DNA of 64,000 nt from a virus: the IMG/VR virus record IMGVR_UViG_3300033571_002949, positions 21,913-85,912 of that record. The stretch is one strand, 5' to 3'. This document shows, one piece after another, positions 14,201-20,557 of the stretch (position 1 is its first letter; each line of letters starts with the position of its first letter). A program made the translations under genes and the position numbers. The notes beneath the pieces are model-generated. The model was given only the letters and a program-made list of their open reading frames with translations. It made no database searches and had not been told where the DNA came from.

Positions 14201-15657
14201 CAGACGGTCACGTCCTGCGTTCAGTAGATACATATTATTTTAATGTATCTGGTACAAGTAGAACTTACACAGTTGACTCTGCAGATTATGCGTTTAATAC
14301 AATCGATCCAACAGAACTTAAAGTTTATAAGAACGGTGTAGAATTACAGCAGGCTCGAGATTGGACATGGACTTCAAGCAGTAACCAACTAAAAATTAAA
14401 CAAGGAGTTGCGGTTACCGGTGATATTATTGCGTTGGCTATTTTAGAAAATGCTGAATATTTTGTTGAAACAGTTAGTAACTCCACAGTAATTCGATTTG
14501 TTAACGCTTATACCAGTGGTACAGTAATAGCAGTAACATCTTTTACTAATCACGATTTGTTAGAAGTTGAACGTAACAACGATGTTGTTGTTTCCACAGC
14601 AACTTTAACTCCTGGATCAGTTTCATATCAAAAGTTTAGTCAACTATCTTTAGGTAAAATTAAATTAGAAAACACTGTAGTAAGTCCAGCATATGTTTGG
14701 ATTATGATTAATAGCGAACTGCTAACACCTAGTGTGGACTATATTTTAGATTCTGATTTACAAACTATTATAATTGGAAAAACTTTAGCATTAGGTGACC
14801 TTGTCGAAATCATGACATTTAACAGTAATACAACACGTACTGCATTTGGATACAGAATATTTAAAGACATGCTGAATTCTGTAGTTTACAAACGTTATGA
14901 TGATAGTACAACTACAACTTTAGTTGAACCTTTACGCTATTATGATCCAAGAATTACTGTTGCCGATGCGTCCGGATTAACAGAACCAAACGCTAGTTTA
15001 AATCAACCGGGTATTGTATTCATTGATAGTGAGCGTATTGAATATCTTAAGAAAACAGGTAACGTTCTTAGCCAACTAAGAAGAGGTACATTAGGAACAG
15101 GTATATTAGAAAGTTATCCTGTAGGAACTAAAGTTCGAGATCAAAGTCAGGGACACACTGTGCCTTACAATGATGTCACAGCGTCTAGTAAAGTAATTGC
15201 TGACGGTAGTAGTCAAATTATTCCTATAGATTTTGTACCAATGCAACATCACATACAAAACAACGGAACTTATAAGACTGCGGCTGATTGGATAGCAGAA
15301 GGATTTACAACACAGTTTGCACCAACATCCGTTCAAGCAGACGATATTGAAGTATTTGTAGGCGGAAGAAGACTTCGCAAGCAACCAATTAAAATTTGGA
15401 ACGAAGCAATTGGTCCAGATAGCCCAAGCGGAGATGTTAGTTTAGATGCAGAATTTGTAGTTGACGGAGTAACAGCCACAGTACAGTTAGCAGATGGTGT
15501 GATTCCTCTAGCAGACGACGGCTCACAACTACCTGTAACTATTGTAGTACAAAAACGTACAGGTAAACTTTGGACAGGTATAGGACAGAGTCTGGCAGAC
15601 AGTACTCAAAGTCCTGCAAAATTCATACGTGCAAAGAGCATAGATTTGTCAGAATAA
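2239..15657 (+). CDS. Giant virion structural protein (4472 aa), probable baseplate/fibre component
   Basis: This single frame takes up 21% of the window. It sits where T4 has gp7, between a gp6-like and a gp8-like gene, but is over four times as long as T4 gp7 (about 1030 aa). Visible modules include: a cupredoxin-like segment at about residues 190-275 (LYRGQTYRFEVDCADQP, then VPEDAPNILYYVSKND); FG-GAP/beta-propeller-like repeats at about 2150-2400 (AISKDGAYLLVGAPDAD, ALARDGNTMAVGAASYS); glycine-rich GxGY repeats near 2870 and 3257; an Ala/Gln-rich predicted coiled coil at about 3544-3675; and tandem beta modules opening with a GDG-T-F signature from about 3400 to 4200. No protease or lysozyme motif was seen. 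It is probably a baseplate-attached fibre or wedge extension. The exact role is not known. Confidence 0.7.
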   Translation: MAFNNDQQESALPIGNSANRTSVDFLPRYFRTATNQKFLNATLDQLISEGEVEKINAFVGRKTTEAYSIRDRYLDDVSDQRTAYQLEPAITIRDSLNNYVFFKDYNDYINQLSFFNSNNSNHDLINSQEFYAWNPHIDWDKFINYREYYWLPNGPQSIPVVGQTPNIISTYKVALVDETDNQAYVFTPDGLTRNPTLTLYRGQTYRFEVDCADQPIAFKTDRISGDSFFYTQGVSTGNAYVGTGIIEFQVPEDAPNILYYVSKNDINSSGILKIYDIDEFTKIDVENEIIGKKTYVLNDGTPLSNGMRVFFQGRVTPEKYSTGNWYVEGVGNSIYLVAENDLLTPASYASNADIEFDNEQFDTQGYDVNANYPSTKDYLIVNRGSKDRNPWSRYNRWFHKDVIEVSAAVNNQPLTLDQNARAKRPIIEFEAGLTLWNFGSQAKDNVTLVDTFTTDVFSKVEGSLGYNVDGVNLLEGMRVLFTADTDIRVSGRIFRVSFVTHLGTRRITLIAESDTDPIEGETVLVLEGDENSGKMYYYSNGFWKVSQQKTTINQAPLFDVFNSDGISYGDKSVYVGSTFAGTKLFTYAPGSVLDSELKFGISYRNIGNIGDIVFDFNLHTDSFLYQDLAEVKTVTLDRGYLKQTNGLLSESFVNGWSKASATSRQYVVRQYDAVERQNFFPIDVYDNVGSLTDLEVRVWVNGKLKSNISDYSIFVEGVNAYVDFIADLNTTDSVVVKTRSSAVKNQNGYYEFPHNLENNPLNISMDDFTLGEISNHLKTIVENNSEVIGTVPGPTNLRDISNLSAYGRKIIQHSGPLSLAAYHITDKEHNIVKSLRFAKNEYSKFKRNFLRIAESYGFDGDTRVHLDLLLREAVKDNVDTMPFYFSDMIPFSANFIYEQTVIDDSITQYPITFNFDLTQPSQRAVLVYLNDQQLLHGKEYEFVNDSFVSILVPIVEGDNVKIIQYESTDGCYVPPTPTKLGLYPLYEPKIFVDDTYQTPTRVIQGHDGSITVAFNDYRDDLILELEKRIFNNIKVLYDPTVSNIDEYITGYYRKTDVAIKDLNDTLRQEFLYWSRFIADDYTKHTFYDSNNSFTFNYKQFAAPDGTQVPGFWRAIYKYFYDTDRPHSHPWEILGFRIEPTWWQDVYGPAPYTSDNLILWNDIAEGIIREPGKLLVRTPEYARPTISSHLPVNQNGELLSPLEANAINDYVALFTEGEFTFGDQAPIESAWRKNSEYPFALITALTLLRPAKLFATAYDRIRQVRDKDGQLVYKVADGNLRISPKIIEFPNTIKDTSRIFTSGLVNYVCEYATSRSEEICENYKFNLKNLDLKLSAKLGGFTSKEKFKLILDSRSPLNQGNVFVPEENYEIVLNTSSPVLSIDYSGVIVEKQPSGFIIKGYNQSVPEFKYYKPLSTVSDPQINIGGISESYLDWDTDKFYNKTQIVRYDNNFYRVTTSHTSSGTFELKYFAKLPQLPVTGGRDVTIRRRFETELSTLHYGAELETVQDVVDFMLGYNQYLLQQGFNFEYFNPSLETVTDWETSVKEFIFWTTQNWAAGSVIALSPGADEIIFAQEFSVVDNIYDSFYEYSIYKQDGLSLEPLFTNSIRKGNNFTLRPRNTADGIYHATLNLVQKEHVLILDNKTVFNDIIYDQTQGYRQERIKVTGYRTGGWQGDFSIPGFIYDRAVVKEWSSWKDYALGETIKYKEFYYSAKKNTPGSETFNDESWYRLPARPESKLIPNWDYRANQFPDFYDLDTDSFDTDQQKFAQHLIGYQNRQYLENIINDDVAQYKFYQGMIREKGTQNVLSKLFDTLSATDKESIEFFEEWAIRIGQYGAVDAFKELEYKVDEEKILINPQPFELVNRIDRELNDFVYRFTPDQVYVKPEGYNHNPFPTFNPSNYFVETAGFVRTEDVNYVISTKADLANYSLEDLEEGSRFWVGYDKNTWNVLRFGQFAKEISSVEFLDPALKINLVSNRDSDIQVGDYIGVNVGNNRLDGIFPVIEVGFNYITITPASSFTDDDATLINFDGVTTLYKFSSVRTSTMDQINSLYLPRKKDGDLVWVDGISNQWSVWQYNSVYSVDTVADDADKFGSVLSIDDANRIMVITADDRVLYLSRPVSQQNWVFRDQITPSSAQALTDTNGSFGASLAISKDGAYLLVGAPDADKVSGDSSNTAKEGYVAVYKKNAADIFTLHEVKDANENIIFDGVFKSPNRNQFEYFGFKTAIVNQLVIIAGKGGQLGPTTLNLFTLDGMFIDRYEFTGDAEITDMSVADTGLIAVTRNDETVHMFTSNNSGLTLSETILFNDVIDSGIEISSGSNFASSVALARDGNTMAVGAASYSNTNIEEGCVILFAKNTIFEPVDIITSPTRQESGRFGDKVKFNRTGDQLVVRSRTGDQTFATSFDNSATTFDLGSTAFKEIDKFTGAVFVFDKYNTKYVFAEDLENKNLGSEYGKDIVVTDRIYVGDATATQGAVYEFKSSKKSWSVYRQPEPAVDVKKIRSVFLYDTEKNNIISYLDFIDPLQGKILGLAEQELSYKTYYDPATYTLGTADVVVDTFDSWTRAAVGRLWWDLGAVKFFNTYQGTAAYKANTWNARFGDAEVAVYEWVESIYRPSDWDQLADTEEGLTMGISGQSKYGDLAYSVEQSYDSLTQNYSNKYYFWVKNKVTVPNVEFRKYSAKDVAEFIQDPKSKGVRYAALLGSNQWALINCKELIADRKVAVNFRYWNVENTEINIHSHYQLLTDGDISRKLNTYVEQKWIDSLVGSDVFNNPVPDPDLPPKLKYGILNKPRQSMFVNRVEAVKQFVERVNSVLAKKNLIDDFNLSGLDVKEQPPTLYSRSYDIVKPTYSEIRFVGTAAVEAPVLLPIISLGKIVGVDIINPGKGYIDVVYDPAQEIARRGPAIEVVGTGEGAQLSCEIDSAGQIVRVKVEKQGKNYSNSTALTVRPFTVLVEADETANFGWSLYTWNVESKSWERSRTQSYDVTKYWQYADWYASGYNNFTNINHLLDFAYEIPGANIEIGEIVKIKNQGSAGWLLLKKIDNQETTDNTVNFQTIGRQNGTIQLNDNIYRFSNNNVGYDGPTYDDDIFDDQPTEELRIMLNVLKNDIFIDDLEIEYNQLFFASLRYVFQEQVFVDWAFKTSFVRGKHNLGELKQKVTYQSDNLDSFEDYISEVKPYRTKIREFVSAYDRLEQTRSVVTDFDLPPFYNFESNKITTVSTFVEDGILKYNNDIVLSEPYDNWYYNVGHNVAEITVVDGGSGYTSPPIVIINGISSISAEATAYISQGRVNKIIVDNPGEGYLVIPEIILDGGQPLGGTPARVAVQLGAGPVRSNKIGIKFDRLNPRYTITNQVKTETFANVSGSQTRFNLIWPIDLRLTKITVSVGGIELLDSDYTVANIKDTTSTYTRYYGRVTFDVAPSVGQTVAITYYKDINLMDAADRIQFYYTDPTPGQLGQDLGQLMQGVDYGGVQITGIDFNIGSGWDSLPWGITGWDSFDSQYTDQLFRSDGTSREFTLGFVPGVGEEINVYVNNIRVDDPNYDTVTTTQAVLTAEQQVLETLQTELSALQLIANGTQLALNSALSTQLQAQQDTQAAAAAYNQAILDFGAGSPEAQAAEAVYISAQSDEVTANNNAIAATAANNIAQDNVSDKQDEVNAQTIIVTSAQTALDDLDPITNENAEMNTIYGDGVTNEFTLPSTVTLSGDQTNNNVFDNIIFRKATSDGSFVPEENTYDINLSGGNLAYTSARGLNAEEINVDGDGFVTPTSSHAPEEMVTGQVLDTVDIQVFHKVSDGAPTIVTKHYIANGQTAFDIGQRPGTDNSVIVKINGLVKRLNVDYVVDFINQQILLTTVPTTTDEVTLTSLSQNGLGILDLDFFVGDGSTTEFITAARWDGDFSAFVTVNGLVTGVTAFVADDTYIRPGNIGIRFGQAPAVDSIINYTILNSFVNTVSKIDQELIVHDGTTTTYELTNVPAFVAPLENHLIVEADGHVLRSVDTYYFNVSGTSRTYTVDSADYAFNTIDPTELKVYKNGVELQQARDWTWTSSSNQLKIKQGVAVTGDIIALAILENAEYFVETVSNSTVIRFVNAYTSGTVIAVTSFTNHDLLEVERNNDVVVSTATLTPGSVSYQKFSQLSLGKIKLENTVVSPAYVWIMINSELLTPSVDYILDSDLQTIIIGKTLALGDLVEIMTFNSNTTRTAFGYRIFKDMLNSVVYKRYDDSTTTTLVEPLRYYDPRITVADASGLTEPNASLNQPGIVFIDSERIEYLKKTGNVLSQLRRGTLGTGILESYPVGTKVRDQSQGHTVPYNDVTASSKVIADGSSQIIPIDFVPMQHHIQNNGTYKTAADWIAEGFTTQFAPTSVQADDIEVFVGGRRLRKQPIKIWNEAIGPDSPSGDVSLDAEFVVDGVTATVQLADGVIPLADDGSQLPVTIVVQKRTGKLWTGIGQSLADSTQSPAKFIRAKSIDLSE

Positions 15658-15660
15658 ATA
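15654..15660 (+). promoter_or_regulatory. Late promoter-like motif ATAAATA
   Basis: The core ATAAATA lies 20 bases before the ATG at 15681 and overlaps the stop codon of the giant gene. T4-like phages use NATAAATA or TATAAATA as the late promoter recognised by the phage sigma factor gp55. The full AATAAATATAG string recurs upstream of the gene at 63712. The motif is AT-rich and short, so a single copy alone would be weak evidence. Confidence 0.5.
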
Positions 15661-15680
15661 TAGAGAACAGGTAAAAAAAT

Positions 15681-16295
15681 ATGGATAAAAAACCCAACGA
15701 AAATACAGGAATACTAGTTCAAGGTCATATCAAGATCTTTGATCCTAGCACTCAAGAAGTGTTCATAGATAAACGTAATGCTATCCATTACGAAAATATG
15801 AGTATAGCATTAGCAGAAAGTCTTGCCAACGCAGGACAAGGATTTATATATGAAATGGTGTTCGGCAATGGAGGAACTAGTGTAGATCCTACAGGAATCA
15901 TAACATATTTGACACCTAATACTACCGGCACAAACAGTAGTTTATACAACGAAACCTATGCTAAAATAGTAGATGATCGCTCAGCCAACAATGTGGATCC
16001 TGTGCGTAATAAAATTGAAACTCGCCACGTAACTGGCGCAAATTATACAGACATTCTAGTTACCTGTTTATTAGACTATGGTGAGCCTGCAGATCAAGAA
16101 GCGTTTGATGTGGCCACTATTCCGGATAGTCAATACGTATTTGACGAATTAGGTTTGCGTAGTTATAGCCCCAATGGTACAGGAAGATTATTAACTCACG
16201 TTATTTTCCATCCTGTACAAAAGTCACTTAACAGATTAATTCAAATTGATTATACTGTGCGTGTTCAGAGTTTAACTGGTTTTAACGAGGCTTAA
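15681..16295 (+). CDS. Baseplate wedge protein, gp8-like (tentative)
   Basis: A 204-residue protein that follows the gp6-like and giant genes, as gp8 does in T4. It has an N-terminal segment ILVQGHIKIFDPSTQEVF, a central region with MVFGNGGTSVDPTG, and a C-terminal strand-rich part with HVIFHPVQKSLNRLIQIDY, which resembles the end of gp8-type wedge proteins of aquatic T4-like phages. T4 gp8 is 334 aa, so this is a short version. It is followed after 2 bases by the first fibre gene. The role as wedge component is inferred from position and the C-terminal pattern; an alternative is a fibre-attachment adaptor. Confidence 0.5.
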   Translation: MDKKPNENTGILVQGHIKIFDPSTQEVFIDKRNAIHYENMSIALAESLANAGQGFIYEMVFGNGGTSVDPTGIITYLTPNTTGTNSSLYNETYAKIVDDRSANNVDPVRNKIETRHVTGANYTDILVTCLLDYGEPADQEAFDVATIPDSQYVFDELGLRSYSPNGTGRLLTHVIFHPVQKSLNRLIQIDYTVRVQSLTGFNEA

Positions 16296-16297
16296 TC

Positions 16298-18655
16298 ATG
16301 GCATATCAAATCAATTATTCAGACCCATTAAACAATGAACCGTTAATTGTAGAAGACGGCGCAGAAAATAATTCTACAAGCCTTGTTTTTGTAGGTAGAA
16401 ACAAAACAGGATATGCTCAAGCCATATCAGAAAATTTTCTTCATTTGTTAGAAAATTTTGCCAGCGGTACCGCACCAGTTAATCCTACACAAGGACAGTT
16501 ATGGTATGATACTAGTATAGGTGTTAATCAACTTAAAATTTGGGACGGCAGTAACTGGGGTGCCGCAGGTGGTCTTAAAAAAGGATCAAATGAACCTGAT
16601 GTAAGTTCTAGTGTTGTCGGTGACTTATGGGTTAATACTGATACACAACAATTATATTTGTTCACTGGCTCAGGCTGGATTCTAGTTGGACCAAGATTTA
16701 GTTCTGGGTCTAGAACAGGAGCAGAACCAGAAGTTATCATAGACACGTTAAATACTCCGCAAAACGTTGTAAGCCAATATGTAGAAGGCGAACGTGTGAT
16801 GATTATTAGCAAAACTGATTTTATACCTAAATCAGTTATACCTGGGTTTACAGAAATTAAAGCAGGTACTAATCTTAATAATCTATACAGCACTTATTAC
16901 GGAACAGCAGATAAAACTACTAAGTTAGTGGTTTCGGGATACCCAAATGGATTAGATGCTAATAGTTTTGTAAGAAAAGACATAGAACAAAACACACAAG
17001 GTGCATTAAATGTTCGTAATGCAGGTGGTGTTAGCGTAGGCACTGATGCACAATTTACAATGAATCTGGACGGAGCAACTGGTGTAATTCGCCATAAGAC
17101 TTCCGGAGCCAGTATTGATATTCGTGTTAACAATAACAACAGTGTATCTACAGTTATTCGAGTTGATGCTAACGAACGTGTTGGTATTAGAAAATTAAAT
17201 CCTCAAGAAGCATTAGATGTTACTGGTAATATTTTAGCCAGCGGTACAATTAAAACAACTGATACAACAGAATCTACAACTAGCGGCACTGGTAGTGCTG
17301 TGTTTGCCGGCGGAGTAGGCATTGCAAAAAATTTAAATGTTGGCGGTAATTTAATTGTAAGCAGTAACTTGCTTCCTGATGAACAAAATGGTGCAGATAT
17401 AGGCACTGTAGATTTGCGATTTGAAAACATTTATGCTTCGACAATAGATGTAGCAAATGAATTTGTTGGTGATTTACGAGGAAACGTTATTGGTAATATT
17501 ACCGGTAATGCACAAGGATCCGCTAGTAAATTGGCAAGTTCTACAATCTTTGAATTAACCGGTGACGTTACTAGTAGTGCTGTTGAGTTTGACGGACAAG
17601 TTGGTACACCTACAGTAGCCACATTAACAGCATCTGGCGACGGTACAACAGCCACACTTACTTTTGCAACACAGACTATTCCTCCTTATCCGGTTGGATC
17701 TACTATTGTTGTTTCTAGTATTGTGCCAACAGGATATCGCGGAACATTTATTGTTACAGGTGCTACAGCAAATAGCGTTAGTTACGCAAACACTACTACA
17801 GGTGCGCAAACTACAGCAGGACAAGTGGCACCATTGGCTCCTGTAGGAAATAGAAAAACATTCTTTACTAGACTTAGTGAAACTTTTATTTCAAGTAAAC
17901 CCGCTGTAACTGAAATAGCAGAAAACGATCAATTATTGCTAAGTCGCGGCGCAGAAGGTTTAAAAAGAATTTCAAAATCAGATTTCTTTAATGCTATTCC
18001 AGGTATGCCAGTTGGCGCAGTTATGCCTTACGCTGGACCAGTTGCTCCGGGTGGTTGGTTAGTGTGTGACGGTAGCGAAGTTAAAACTGCTGACTATGAA
18101 ACATTGTTTAGTGTTATAGGCTATACCTACGGTGATCCAGCAACATTATTAGGTCTAGGAACATTTAAATTACCTGACTTACGTGGTCGATTTGCTCTAG
18201 GTCTTGATAACATGACTAGTGGAATCACAGTACCGCAAGGTCCGGGAAGCGGACCGGGCTGGGATCCAAATAACCAAATTACTACGGGCGGTGGACCTGC
18301 TAATCGAGTAACAGATGTACAAGCCGACATTGATTATGCTAATCCGTTCTCAGCAAGAATTGGTGGCGGAGATGAGGACAGAACATTGGCTGTTAATAAT
18401 CTTCCAGATCACGAACACGATTTAAGAGGCAATGCAGGCAATCCTTATTATGCTTATAGAAATAATTCCGGAACGCCTCCAGATACAGATGCTATTTCGG
18501 GTACGGGTAATCCACCAGAAGATTCGGGTCTAGGACAATATCTAGGAACCAGTGGCGGCATTTTAACAAGCCCACCGGGCACATTCAGTCAAGCAGCCTT
18601 GAATGTTATGAACCCGTATTTGGCTATGAATTATATTATCTATACCGGAGCATAA
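16298..18655 (+). CDS. Tail fibre protein with tail-collar domain (fibre paralog 1)
   Basis: 785 residues. The first ~115 residues form a module shared with the next two genes (NENFLHLLENFA-type segment, then GQLWYD and GDLWVNTDTQQLY). The middle carries fibre-shaft sequence (ALDVTGNILASGTI, FAGGVGIAKNLNVGGN). Residues ~570-640 are a phage tail-collar domain: PVGAVMPYAG, GGWLVCDGS, YGDP and LPDLRGRFALG. The end has NNLPDHEHDL and a small-residue-rich tip. Tail-collar proteins such as T4 gp12 form trimeric short fibres at the baseplate that bind the host surface. The shared N-terminal module is probably the baseplate-docking part and the distal end the receptor-binding part (inference). Confidence 0.85.
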   Translation: MAYQINYSDPLNNEPLIVEDGAENNSTSLVFVGRNKTGYAQAISENFLHLLENFASGTAPVNPTQGQLWYDTSIGVNQLKIWDGSNWGAAGGLKKGSNEPDVSSSVVGDLWVNTDTQQLYLFTGSGWILVGPRFSSGSRTGAEPEVIIDTLNTPQNVVSQYVEGERVMIISKTDFIPKSVIPGFTEIKAGTNLNNLYSTYYGTADKTTKLVVSGYPNGLDANSFVRKDIEQNTQGALNVRNAGGVSVGTDAQFTMNLDGATGVIRHKTSGASIDIRVNNNNSVSTVIRVDANERVGIRKLNPQEALDVTGNILASGTIKTTDTTESTTSGTGSAVFAGGVGIAKNLNVGGNLIVSSNLLPDEQNGADIGTVDLRFENIYASTIDVANEFVGDLRGNVIGNITGNAQGSASKLASSTIFELTGDVTSSAVEFDGQVGTPTVATLTASGDGTTATLTFATQTIPPYPVGSTIVVSSIVPTGYRGTFIVTGATANSVSYANTTTGAQTTAGQVAPLAPVGNRKTFFTRLSETFISSKPAVTEIAENDQLLLSRGAEGLKRISKSDFFNAIPGMPVGAVMPYAGPVAPGGWLVCDGSEVKTADYETLFSVIGYTYGDPATLLGLGTFKLPDLRGRFALGLDNMTSGITVPQGPGSGPGWDPNNQITTGGGPANRVTDVQADIDYANPFSARIGGGDEDRTLAVNNLPDHEHDLRGNAGNPYYAYRNNSGTPPDTDAISGTGNPPEDSGLGQYLGTSGGILTSPPGTFSQAALNVMNPYLAMNYIIYTGA

Positions 18656-18661
18656 ACAGTC

Positions 18662-20515
18662 ATGACGTACACTATTAATAAAACAGATGGTAATGAATTA
18701 ACTAAAATACCTGACGGTACGTTTGACACTAACAGCACTAGTATTACGCTGATAGGTAAAAACGTAACCAGTTTTGGTGAAGCACTTAACGAAAATTTTG
18801 TTAAGTTACTGGAAAATTTTTCCAGTGCTACGGCGCCAGAAAATCCAATTAGGGGTCAAATTTGGTTTGACACTACTAACAATAGACTAAACGTATATGA
18901 CGGCACATCATTTCGAGCCAGTGGTGGACCACAAGTTGGTCCACGTGCTCCGACAAATTTAGTTACTGGTGACTTGTGGATTAACAACGATACAAATCAA
19001 CTTTATTTTTATGACGGTACTGATTTAGTATTAGCCGGACCGATATGGGCCAACGCTCAAGGCGAAACTGGGTTTAAAGTAGTTACCGTAATAGATACCT
19101 TTGGTGTTAGTCATACTATTGCACAACTACGTGTTAAGAGTGTAATAATTGGTATCTTTAGTAAAGATGCGTTTGTACCTCGATCAGATTTTTTAAATGA
19201 TGTAGCAGGTATAAATCCTGTAGGCATAGGATTTTCTGCAGCCAATATTGCAGGAATTAAATTTGATGTTACTGTTACACGCAGTGAAAATATTTTATTA
19301 GACGACGGAACACCAAAGTCGGGTAGTGAGTTAGTGTTTACTAACGAAGAAGCAGTATTCACAGAAAAAGTAACAATACAAAATGACATTGGTTTAGTAA
19401 TTGGCGGTGCAGAACAAGTACAACAAAAAGTCGTCGATGATGAATTTATAATTGAAAATCAAATTACTAACAAACCAATTAAACTTAAAGTAAAGTCGTT
19501 GGCTACTACATTTACCGGACTTAGTGTTTTACCTATTGCACCAAATCAAGCATATATAGGTATTTCTAAAGATGTACCTACAGCCGCGTTAGATGTCAAC
19601 GGTGATGTTAAAGTTTCCGGTAATTTAATTATTGAGGGATCCACTACAACAATAAATTCGACAACATTAACAGTTGATGATAAAAATATTGTTTTAGGTG
19701 ATACCGCAAGTCCTACAGATGTTGGTGCAGACGGTGGCGGCATTACCTTAAGAGGTACAGTAAATAAGACTATAACCTATAGCAATGCTAGTCAAAGTTG
19801 GGACTTGTCTGAAAATCTTAAATTAGCATCTACAAAAACAATTAGTATTGGTTCTAGCGAAGTGCTATCGGATAATGCATTAGGTACTTCTATAACATCA
19901 TCAAGCCTTGAAATTGTTGGTGTACTTGAAAGTTTACAAATAAAAGGTACAGCAACTTCAGGATTAAATTTTTTAGACGGAACTATTAGTTTAGCATCCG
20001 GCGACATAGGTATTAATCCAGCAGGAAGTTTAAATCTAAATAGCAAGAAAATTATTAATCTTTCTAACCCACGCTCAGGTGTTGCAGGCCTACAAGATGC
20101 CGCAACTAGAACGTATGTGGATGATGCTGTGTTTGCCCGCCCACTATCTATGAGTATGGATATTACAGGATTGGCTAATAATGCTGCCATTGCCGCAATA
20201 TTAGATCAAGTGGCTCCGTTTTACGATCCGACTTCGTCACCGGATGGTTCAGCAATCGACGGAACAATCCTATATTTGCACACTACTACTGTTTCTGTAT
20301 CAAACGGTACTACAACAATTACTGGTGCAAATATAACTAAAACTTACGATAACGCACTAAGTATAGACGGATCTAGCACTGTTCCTGTTTTAACAGATGT
20401 CAATTTTAGCCCAATAGCGGGCCCTACAGCAACAGTTACAGTAGCACGTCAAAATAAAAGATTTATCATGGGCAGAAACGTGCCCGGACAGTGGGGTTTT
20501 GACGGTGATATCTAA
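18662..20515 (+). CDS. Tail fibre protein (fibre paralog 2)
   Basis: 617 residues. The N-terminal ~115 residues repeat the module of its neighbours (LIGKNVTSFGEALNENFV, LLENFSSATAPENPIRGQ, IWFDTT, then GDLWINNDTNQLYFYDG). The centre has the common fibre-shaft motifs AALDVNGDVKVSGNLIIEG and TVDDKNIVLGD, typical of trimeric beta-helical shafts. There is no collar domain; the C-terminus has an unrecognised sequence ending in GRNVPGQWGFDGDI. It starts 6 bases after paralog 1, so both are probably made from one message. Its probable role is a second receptor-binding or structural fibre with the same docking site. Confidence 0.8.
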   Translation: MTYTINKTDGNELTKIPDGTFDTNSTSITLIGKNVTSFGEALNENFVKLLENFSSATAPENPIRGQIWFDTTNNRLNVYDGTSFRASGGPQVGPRAPTNLVTGDLWINNDTNQLYFYDGTDLVLAGPIWANAQGETGFKVVTVIDTFGVSHTIAQLRVKSVIIGIFSKDAFVPRSDFLNDVAGINPVGIGFSAANIAGIKFDVTVTRSENILLDDGTPKSGSELVFTNEEAVFTEKVTIQNDIGLVIGGAEQVQQKVVDDEFIIENQITNKPIKLKVKSLATTFTGLSVLPIAPNQAYIGISKDVPTAALDVNGDVKVSGNLIIEGSTTTINSTTLTVDDKNIVLGDTASPTDVGADGGGITLRGTVNKTITYSNASQSWDLSENLKLASTKTISIGSSEVLSDNALGTSITSSSLEIVGVLESLQIKGTATSGLNFLDGTISLASGDIGINPAGSLNLNSKKIINLSNPRSGVAGLQDAATRTYVDDAVFARPLSMSMDITGLANNAAIAAILDQVAPFYDPTSSPDGSAIDGTILYLHTTTVSVSNGTTTITGANITKTYDNALSIDGSSTVPVLTDVNFSPIAGPTATVTVARQNKRFIMGRNVPGQWGFDGDI

Positions 20516-20529
20516 AATACAGCAGAGCG

Positions 20530-20536
20530 ATAAATA
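20530..20536 (+). promoter_or_regulatory. Late promoter-like motif ATAAATA
   Basis: Lies in the 42-base gap before the third fibre gene, 21 bases from its ATG, followed by CAGCATAC. The downstream CTAGGGGTG could act as the ribosome binding site. Same motif class as at 15654 and 63677. Confidence 0.5.
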
Positions 20537-20557
20537 CAGCATACTAGGGGTGAACTT

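Noticed and set aside
17624-17824. Minus-strand frame rich in Cys, Asn and Ser (66 aa) within the fibre gene
   Set aside because: It is the antisense of a Thr/Val/Ala-rich fibre shaft, has no upstream site for translation, and the plus-strand fibre frame is intact.
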